Shown: piece by piece, positions 57,963 to 64,000 of the stretch | Numbering within the stretch: position 1 is the first letter of the stretch | Layout: every line of letters starts with the position of its first letter | From: Methylobacter psychrophilus | GTDB lineage: Bacteria; Pseudomonadota; Gammaproteobacteria; Methylococcales; Methylomonadaceae | Assembly (NCBI RefSeq): GCF_025583945.1 | Contig: NZ_JAOEGU010000015.1 | Span: 31,328 to 95,327, forward strand | Direction of reading: 5' to 3' | Length of the DNA: 64,000 nucleotides | The notes under the pieces: model-generated | Told to the model about the DNA's origin: nothing | The model's database searches: none | Seen by the model: the letters and a program-made list of their open reading frames with translations, nothing else | Position numbers and translations under genes: made by a program

Positions 57963-60900
57963 ATGAATTTAGCGGAATGGAGTATACGCAAGAGTCTTAT
58001 CACTTGGGTAATGACGATACTTTTTTTGGTGGTTGGCTGGAGTTCATATCAGCAGTTGAGCCGACTTGAAGATCCCGAATTTACGATCAAGGATGCGGTT
58101 ATTACCACCCCTTATCCCGGCGCTTCTGCAGCGGAAGTGGAAGAGGAGGTCACTAATCTTATTGAGAAAGCCGCGCAACAAATGGGTCAGCTTAAACGCG
58201 TGGAGTCGCGGTCATCACGAGGCTTGTCATGGGTAAAAGTGTCCATGCAGGACAAGTATGATAAAAATAGTTTGCCTCAGGTTTGGGACGAGTTACGCCG
58301 TAAAGTTAACGATGCACAACGCTTTCTTCCACCCGGGGCAGGGCCGTCGTTGGTTAATGATGACTTCGGCGATGTTTACGGTATTTTTCTGGCAATCACC
58401 GGCGAGGGTTATAGCTATAAGGAGATTTACGAGTATGCCAAGGTATTGCAGCGTGAATTGTTAAAAGCCCGCGATGTTAAACGCATAGTCCTGTACGGTG
58501 ACCAAAAAGAAGCTGTTTATGTCGAGATGCGCCGCGAAAAAATGGCTCAACTGGGCGTTTCGCCACAAGATATTTATAGCGCCTTAAAATCCAAAAATAT
58601 TGCCACCAATGCCGGTAATTTACTGTTGGGGCAGGAATATATTCCCATTAGTCCGACCGGCGAATTCAAATCGGAGCAGGACTTTGGTGATTTGCTGATC
58701 AGAAGTTCCAATGCAAAATCAGATAGCTTGATTTATCTGCGTGACGTAGCAGAAATCAAACGCGGTTATCAGGATCCGCCAGTAACCTTGCTACGTTATG
58801 ATGGCAAAACCGCTATCGGCTTGGCTATTTCAACCATACAGGGTGGCAATGTCACAGTCATGTCAGATTCCTTGGATCAGCGCTTTAAGGAGCTGGAAAC
58901 GTTGCGGCCTATAGGCATGGAGTTAAATATCATCTCGCATCAGGCTCAGTCGGTAAAGACTTCGCTAACGGGATTTTTGATAAACCTGGCCGAAGCGGTA
59001 GCCATTGTCGTCGGTGTGTTGCTGTTGTTCATGGGCTTGCGTTCCGGGCTGATTTTAGGCGTGGTACTCATGGTGACGATCATGGGTACTTTTATTTTTA
59101 TGCAGATTAATCACATCACCCTGGAGCGTATTTCTCTGGGTGCCTTGATTATTGCTTTAGGCATGCTGGTGGATTGTGCCATTGTGGTCACTGACGGTAT
59201 GCGTATGCAGATGGGGCAGGGCAAATCCGGTTTTGATGCCGCCAAAGACATCGTTGGGCAAACGGCACTGCCGATGCTGGGTGGCACCATAGTCGCGATT
59301 ACTGCCTTCGCGGCTATCGGCACCTCTCAGGATTCGACCGGTGAATATTGCCGTACCCTGTTCAGTGTTATTTTATATTCACTGACGTTGAGTTGGTTGA
59401 CAGCGGTAACATGTACGCCCTTGCTGTGTGCGACTTTTCTCAAGGTAACCCCCGGCACCGTCGATAATGCCAACGATGATCCTTACGCCAAGGGCTTTTA
59501 TCGGTTGTACAGTAACTTTCTGGCCGGTTGCATACGTTTTCGCTGGGTGGTCATGGCTGTTGCCATCGCGTTGTTTATCTCGGCACTATTGGGCTTTGGT
59601 TATATCAAAAACAGTTTCTTTCCCGACTCCACCCGGCCACAGTTTTATGTGGATATCTGGTTTCCCGAGGGTACTGATATCAGGGAAACCCAGCGCCAAT
59701 TCAAGATTGCTGAAGCCGCACTAAAAAAGCATGAAGGCGTTACGCATTTGACCAGTACCATCGGTGGCAATCAGGTTCGCTTTTTGTTGACGTATACCCC
59801 GGAAAGCAATTATCCCAGTTACGGACAGATTCTGGTGGATGTCGATGATTACACGCGTATCAAGACTCTGGCACCCGAGGTACAAAAAGAACTTGAAGCA
59901 CTGTTTCCAGGCGCTATCAGTAATATGCGTCTGTTTGTGCTGGGGCCTTCTACCGGAGGCAAGATTCAATTGCGTATTTATGGGCCGGATGCCGAACAAT
60001 TGAGGATATTAAATAATAAGGCCGAAACTATTTTATTAAACGATCCCAATGCTCGGGCGGTACGCAATGAATGGCGCGAAAAAATCAAGGTAGTTCGACC
60101 ACAAATGGCAGAAACCCAGGCCCGCAGGGCAGGTATTGACCGGCCCGAACTGGCACAGGCACTGGAATCAGCCTTTCAGGGCACCAAAGTGGGCATTTAC
60201 CGGGAGCGGGATGAGCTTATTCCTGTTCTGGCAAGGGCGCCGACTACCGAACGAGCCGATCTGGACAGTCTTGACGGCATCCAGATCTGGAGTCCTGCCG
60301 CTCAGTCGATGATTCCGATGGGGCAAATCGTCTCCGGTTTTACTACCGAATTTGAAGATGCTTATGTGTGGCGTAATGATCGACGCAAAATGATTCGCCT
60401 TCATGCTGATCCCAGGCAAGGCTTGGCCAGTGAATTATTTACTCAGGTCAAGGTGAAGATTGAACAAGCTCTCAACGTTGATGTCGCCGGGGTGCTGGGT
60501 CATGAGTTGGGTGATAGCCCTTTCGATGCCAAGACCTTAAAAGTACAGGATAACGATCTATGGCCACTTAAAGACAAACCTGGATACTACATGGCGTGGG
60601 GCGGCGAGGCAGAAGATTCGGCACGCGCCAATGCCAGTCTGGCAAGCTCCATCCCTATGTTCTTTGGCATCATGGTCTTAATCGTTCTGGTGCTGTTTAA
60701 TTCCATCAAGAAAATGCTGGTGATCTGGTTGACCGTACCGTTGGCCTTGATTGGCGTCACCGTCGGCTTGCTGGTTTTTAAGCAACCGTTTGGTTTCATG
60801 GCATTGCTCGGCTTGATGAGTCTTTCCGGTATGGCCATTAAAGCCTCAATTGTGCTGGTTGATGAAATTGGCGTACAGATTGGTCAGGGAAAAACGCCCT

Positions 60901-61157
60901 ATCAGGCGGTACTTATTGCCGGAGTCAGTCGTTTGATTCCGGTTACCATGTCGTCAGGGACAACGATGCTGGGGATGATACCGTTGTTTACGGATGCCTT
61001 TTTCATTTCCATGGCAGTGACCATCGTGTTTGGGCTGGGCTTTGCCACGTTATTGATTCTTATCGTGGTGCCGGTGCTTTATAGTCTGTTTTTTAACATT
61101 CATGAGGATGATAAAAACCTCGATGTAGCGCAATCACAAACCGGCTCGGTGGAGTAG
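57963..61157 (+). CDS. RND efflux transporter, TriC-like branch
   Basis: A 1064-residue inner-membrane transporter. It begins NLAEWSIRKSLITWVMTILF and the porter domain starts RLEDPEFTIKDAVITTPYPG, marks of the TriC-like HAE1 branch. In TM4 the usual Asp-Asp is replaced by Asp-Cys (ALGMLVDCAIVVTDGMRM), as in this branch, where the second Asp is not kept. The TM10 Lys is in LSGMAIKASIVLVDEI. The gene is complete, with its adaptor upstream and the outer-membrane factor 3 bp downstream. Confidence 0.93.
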   Translation: MNLAEWSIRKSLITWVMTILFLVVGWSSYQQLSRLEDPEFTIKDAVITTPYPGASAAEVEEEVTNLIEKAAQQMGQLKRVESRSSRGLSWVKVSMQDKYDKNSLPQVWDELRRKVNDAQRFLPPGAGPSLVNDDFGDVYGIFLAITGEGYSYKEIYEYAKVLQRELLKARDVKRIVLYGDQKEAVYVEMRREKMAQLGVSPQDIYSALKSKNIATNAGNLLLGQEYIPISPTGEFKSEQDFGDLLIRSSNAKSDSLIYLRDVAEIKRGYQDPPVTLLRYDGKTAIGLAISTIQGGNVTVMSDSLDQRFKELETLRPIGMELNIISHQAQSVKTSLTGFLINLAEAVAIVVGVLLLFMGLRSGLILGVVLMVTIMGTFIFMQINHITLERISLGALIIALGMLVDCAIVVTDGMRMQMGQGKSGFDAAKDIVGQTALPMLGGTIVAITAFAAIGTSQDSTGEYCRTLFSVILYSLTLSWLTAVTCTPLLCATFLKVTPGTVDNANDDPYAKGFYRLYSNFLAGCIRFRWVVMAVAIALFISALLGFGYIKNSFFPDSTRPQFYVDIWFPEGTDIRETQRQFKIAEAALKKHEGVTHLTSTIGGNQVRFLLTYTPESNYPSYGQILVDVDDYTRIKTLAPEVQKELEALFPGAISNMRLFVLGPSTGGKIQLRIYGPDAEQLRILNNKAETILLNDPNARAVRNEWREKIKVVRPQMAETQARRAGIDRPELAQALESAFQGTKVGIYRERDELIPVLARAPTTERADLDSLDGIQIWSPAAQSMIPMGQIVSGFTTEFEDAYVWRNDRRKMIRLHADPRQGLASELFTQVKVKIEQALNVDVAGVLGHELGDSPFDAKTLKVQDNDLWPLKDKPGYYMAWGGEAEDSARANASLASSIPMFFGIMVLIVLVLFNSIKKMLVIWLTVPLALIGVTVGLLVFKQPFGFMALLGLMSLSGMAIKASIVLVDEIGVQIGQGKTPYQAVLIAGVSRLIPVTMSSGTTMLGMIPLFTDAFFISMAVTIVFGLGFATLLILIVVPVLYSLFFNIHEDDKNLDVAQSQTGSVE

Positions 61158-61160
61158 GTC

Positions 61161-62768
61161 ATGGCTATCAATAATAACAACAAATGCTACTCTCTGGTAA
61201 CCATGATGACGGCAGCCATGCTCGGCAGTAGTTGTAGCCTGGTTGGCCCCGATTATGTTAAACCGGAGAGCGCTGTCGAAACCAAATGGATCAATCAGTT
61301 AGCCCCGGAAATTAGTCAGCGTAGCGTTGAATTATCGACGTGGTGGAAAGTATTTAATGATCCGGTGCTGGACAAGTTAATCGCCGAGGCCCGATTACAG
61401 AATTTAAATCTTCAGGTTGCCGGTACTCGCATACTTGAGGCACGCGCCCAGCTTGGTATTGTCACCAGTAATGAATATCCGCAGCTTCAGCAAATGAACG
61501 GTGATTTAAGCAAACAACAGATCAGTGCTTTTGCCCCCAATACCAGCTCCCTGATAGATCGCTCCTACGCCAGTACCGGTATCGGCTTTGACATGGGCTG
61601 GGAGCTGGATCTTTGGGGGAAATTCAGACGCGGCGTGGAGTCGAGTGTGGCTAATCTGGAGGCTTCTGTTGCCGGTTACGATGATGTTCTGGTGTCACTG
61701 ACTGCCGAAGTCGCGCGTACTTATGTGCTGGTTCGCACCAGTGAAATACGAATACAGGTTGCTCGTGATAACGTCAAAATTCAGGAGCGCACTTTAGAAA
61801 TAGCCAAGGCACTTTTTTCAGGCGGCCTGATTAATGAACTGGATTATTTGCAGGCAGAAAGTTTATTGAGTAATACGCGTGCCTCCATTCCACCGTTGGA
61901 AGCCGAATTACGGCAAGCGAAGAATGCTTTAAGTGTGCTTTTAGGCCGAACCCCCGGAACGATTGACAGTTATTTAACCGAGAGTAAACCCATTCCGGTT
62001 GCGCCTGCACAAGTTGCTATTGGTGTTCCTGCCGAATTGTTGCGACGACGGCCGGATATTCGCCTTGCCGAACGCCAGCTTGCTACCCAGAGTGCCTTGA
62101 TTGGTGTGGCTAAAGCCGATTTGTACCCGCATTTTTCCTTGCTGGGTTCCATCAGTCTAAGAGCCAGCGATGCTGCACTGACTTATGCCTCGATGGGCGG
62201 TAGTACCTTGGGGCAACTTTTTAACGCCAAGAGTTTTCAGTATTTTATCGGCCCCAGTATTTCCTGGGATATTTTCAACTATGGCCGTATCACCAATCAG
62301 GTGCGGGTTGAAGATGCGCGCTTTCAATCCTTGGTGGGTGTTTATCGCAATACGGTACTTAACGCCGCTAAAGAAGCGGAAGACTCAACCGCCGGTTTTT
62401 TAAATGCCCAACAACAGCGCGACCAATTGCAACTTAGCTATGCGGCCGCCAAACGCTCTACCGACCTCTCCTTGTATCAATACAGCGAGGGACTGGTTGA
62501 TTATCAGCGAGTACTGGACTCGCAACGCACGCTGGCTACTTCGCAATCAGCATTGGCCAGTACTACCGGCAACATCGCCATTAACCTGATTGCTCTCTAT
62601 AAGGCAGTCGGTGGTGGTTGGGAAACCCGGGAAGAACAAGATTTTGTTCCGGAAGCGATTAAAAAGACAATGGCCGAGCGTAGCAACTGGGGTAGCTTAA
62701 TGCAGCCCAAAAAACTGGACTTACCTGAACAGGACAAGCGTAAACAATGGCGCTTTCCGGATTGGTAA
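61161..62768 (+). CDS. Outer-membrane efflux channel, NodT family lipoprotein
   Basis: A 535-residue TolC-superfamily protein, longer than average because of a C-terminal tail of about 45 residues (ERSNWGSLMQPKKLDLPEQD). It has a lipoprotein signal with GSSC near residue 25, then LVGPDYVKPE, two repeated coiled-coil halves (ELLRRRPDIRLAERQLATQS, the last TQS) and the YPHFSLLGSISL motif. It completes the second tripartite pump. Confidence 0.93.
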   Translation: MAINNNNKCYSLVTMMTAAMLGSSCSLVGPDYVKPESAVETKWINQLAPEISQRSVELSTWWKVFNDPVLDKLIAEARLQNLNLQVAGTRILEARAQLGIVTSNEYPQLQQMNGDLSKQQISAFAPNTSSLIDRSYASTGIGFDMGWELDLWGKFRRGVESSVANLEASVAGYDDVLVSLTAEVARTYVLVRTSEIRIQVARDNVKIQERTLEIAKALFSGGLINELDYLQAESLLSNTRASIPPLEAELRQAKNALSVLLGRTPGTIDSYLTESKPIPVAPAQVAIGVPAELLRRRPDIRLAERQLATQSALIGVAKADLYPHFSLLGSISLRASDAALTYASMGGSTLGQLFNAKSFQYFIGPSISWDIFNYGRITNQVRVEDARFQSLVGVYRNTVLNAAKEAEDSTAGFLNAQQQRDQLQLSYAAAKRSTDLSLYQYSEGLVDYQRVLDSQRTLATSQSALASTTGNIAINLIALYKAVGGGWETREEQDFVPEAIKKTMAERSNWGSLMQPKKLDLPEQDKRKQWRFPDW

Positions 62769-62798
62769 AGACAATGTTATTAACTACAGGATATCTTT

Positions 62799-63497
62799 AT
62801 GACTAAAAGTTCGACTGTGCGTATTGGCCGGCATGAGATTGGTCGATTTCGCTTCTTGCTGGGGTCATTGATGATGATGATTGGTCTACGGCCGTTACTG
62901 GACGAATGGCTTGGTGAACGCATCTGGGCAGATGTGAGTACTGATATTTTCTTTGCCTTTGCTTTGATATCCGGCCTCCATGCTATCAGCGGTCAGCCCA
63001 GGCAGCTCCGGTTTTGTCTGTTACTGATTAGTACCATCATTATTCTGCGCTCGTTTCATTACACATTGCACACTCAAATGCCTGTTTTTAATAAAGCTCA
63101 AATGGTTGTGGCGGCAATTTTTCTGGTGCAAATGTTAATCATGATTTGGGTACATATCGTCAAGGAAAATGAAGTCACACTAGACTTGATTATGGCGGCT
63201 GCCTGCGCTTATATCTTGCTGGGAATGATTTGGGCTTATGCTTATTACTTTTTGGAAAGCTTTCGTCCTGACTCTTTCAATGTTATTGAAAATCCGGGAG
63301 AAGGTTTATTGGATTTTTATTACTTTAGTTTTGTAACCCTAACGACCGTAGGCTATGGAGATATTCTTGCCGTAACCCAAGCTGCTCGGGCACTGTCGAT
63401 TCTTGAAGCCATCACCGGCCAACTTTATTTGGCGATTATGATCAGCCGTTTGGTGGGCTTACACGCTTCGCAAACCGGAAATAATAACGGAAAATAA
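62799..63497 (+). CDS. Potassium-channel-type protein (ion channel 2 family)
   Basis: A 232-residue membrane protein with several N-terminal helices (residues about 15-120) and a C-terminal pore module: helix DLIMAAACAYILLGMIWAYA, then FSFVTLTTVGYGDI with the K+ selectivity filter TVGYGD (183-188), and a final helix. It lacks the RCK regulatory domain. It is 30 bp downstream of the second RND operon and may be cotranscribed. Gene function (K+ conduction) is by motif. Confidence 0.88.
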   Translation: MTKSSTVRIGRHEIGRFRFLLGSLMMMIGLRPLLDEWLGERIWADVSTDIFFAFALISGLHAISGQPRQLRFCLLLISTIIILRSFHYTLHTQMPVFNKAQMVVAAIFLVQMLIMIWVHIVKENEVTLDLIMAAACAYILLGMIWAYAYYFLESFRPDSFNVIENPGEGLLDFYYFSFVTLTTVGYGDILAVTQAARALSILEAITGQLYLAIMISRLVGLHASQTGNNNGK

Positions 63498-63651
63498 CCA
63501 GTATCTACGAATTACGTAATCGATGCTATTTATCACTGCTCACGAAAAGCACCAAATATATGTTGAGTCCTTATTGTTAAGGAGCGATTACGAATCTGCC
63601 TAAGTGAATTAAAAAAAGAGCGGAGGGTGAGAGCTTATTTAGTATAACCGC

Positions 63652-63910
63652 TTGACGGTTTTGATTGTGGCTGTATAATACGCAGTTCTTTCGGGGCAGC
63701 GACTTCGGAAGGGAAGGAGGCTTTAAGTTAAAGTTAACACGGAGGTTGACAAGTTGTTCATGTAGGCTATAATGGCCGGCTTCTTCGGGGTAAAGCAGTT
63801 TAGCCCTGAAGCAGGACAGCAACACGCAATGTCGACAAGAGGTTGACAAACCGAATCCGCTCTGTATAATAGGCGGACTCAACGGTGCTGCGGCACCAAC
63901 GCTCTTTAAC
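63652..63910 (+). promoter_or_regulatory. Tandem rRNA operon promoters and boxA-like leader
   Basis: Three sigma-70 promoters, each with 16-bp spacing: TTGACG 63652 / TATAAT 63674; TTGACA 63746 / TATAAT 63768; TTGACA 63843 / TATAAT 63865. The last two are near consensus. The GCTCTTTAACAA at 63901 is like the boxA of rrn antitermination. So an rRNA operon follows; its 16S gene starts right of the window. Short open frames on the minus strand here are chance. Confidence 0.88.
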
Positions 63911-64000
63911 AACTTGATCAAAATAATTTGTGTGGGTACTTCTGGTGATTGTTAGGCTGTTAAAAAATAATCGATACAGGAACAACACATTAAGAAGTAA

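Noticed and set aside
63577..63988. Minus-strand frames (62 and 114 codons) in the rRNA leader
   Set aside because: They run antisense through three strong promoters and the boxA-like site; chance frames.

Overview
The window is chromosomal DNA of a gammaproteobacterium centred on its replication origin. The block mnmE-yidC-yidD-rnpA-rpmH / dnaA-oriC-dnaN-recF-gyrB (36.6-47.6 kb), two parS sites beside gyrB, and the gammaproteobacterial pairings lgt-thyA, nudE-yrfG and rhlB/trxA-rho all support this. A fairly AT-rich genome carrying an HvfABC-type (MNIO/DUF692) copper-RiPP locus would fit a Methylococcales methanotroph, but no methane or methanol oxidation gene is visible, so genus-level placement is only an inference.

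Layout. 0-0.6 kb: 5' part of a GH13 alpha-amylase-family gene. 0.8-4.6 kb: a one-direction cluster of three unrelated proteases (caspase-like C14, trypsin-like S1, papain-like C1) with a chagasin-type cysteine protease inhibitor and a small lipoprotein that resembles the N-terminal domain of the trypsin-like protein. 5.5-9.3 kb: Crp/Fnr regulator, secreted hydrolase, purEK. 10.1-12.3 kb: hvfA-hvfB-hvfC. 12.5 kb: nth. 13.6-19.4 kb: an AcrAB-TolC-type RND pump. 19.4-21.2 kb: a flavin-type oxidase-family gene and a frameshifted TetR regulator, divergent from a small membrane protein across two palindromic operators. 21.4-27.0 kb: yjdM, a PilZ/YcgR protein, eutBC, a MITE-like element, a 58-residue small ORF and an MFS transporter.

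27.2-36.6 kb is an integrative element inserted at the 3' end of mnmE, the same target used by SGI1-type islands. It has a Bacteroidota-like tyrosine recombinase, an AlpA-like regulator, a KilA-N protein, a toprim primase and D5/P4-type helicase (both interrupted), SSB, a winged-helix protein with a J-domain HPD motif, and a long gene-poor end with DnaA-box-like sites. The overall plan is that of a P4-like satellite or small replicative island. Its replication module looks decayed unless the lesions are sequence errors.

36.6-47.6 kb: origin region. The 1.04 kb oriC between dnaA and dnaN contains two copies of a roughly 220 bp block at about 480 bp spacing, plus a third cluster of DnaA boxes. 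47.6-56.2 kb: housekeeping genes lgt, thyA, ppa, nudE, yrfG, rhlB, trxA, rho and uppP. 56.6-63.5 kb: a second, TriABC-like RND system followed by a two-TM potassium-channel-type protein. The last 400 bp hold three tandem strong promoters and a boxA-like antitermination signal, i.e. the leader of an rRNA operon whose 16S gene lies beyond the right edge.

No tRNA genes or CRISPR arrays were recognised. One-base frameshifts recur in otherwise recognisable genes (tetR, element primase, element helicase), so the reader should keep sequencing error in mind as an alternative to pseudogenisation.
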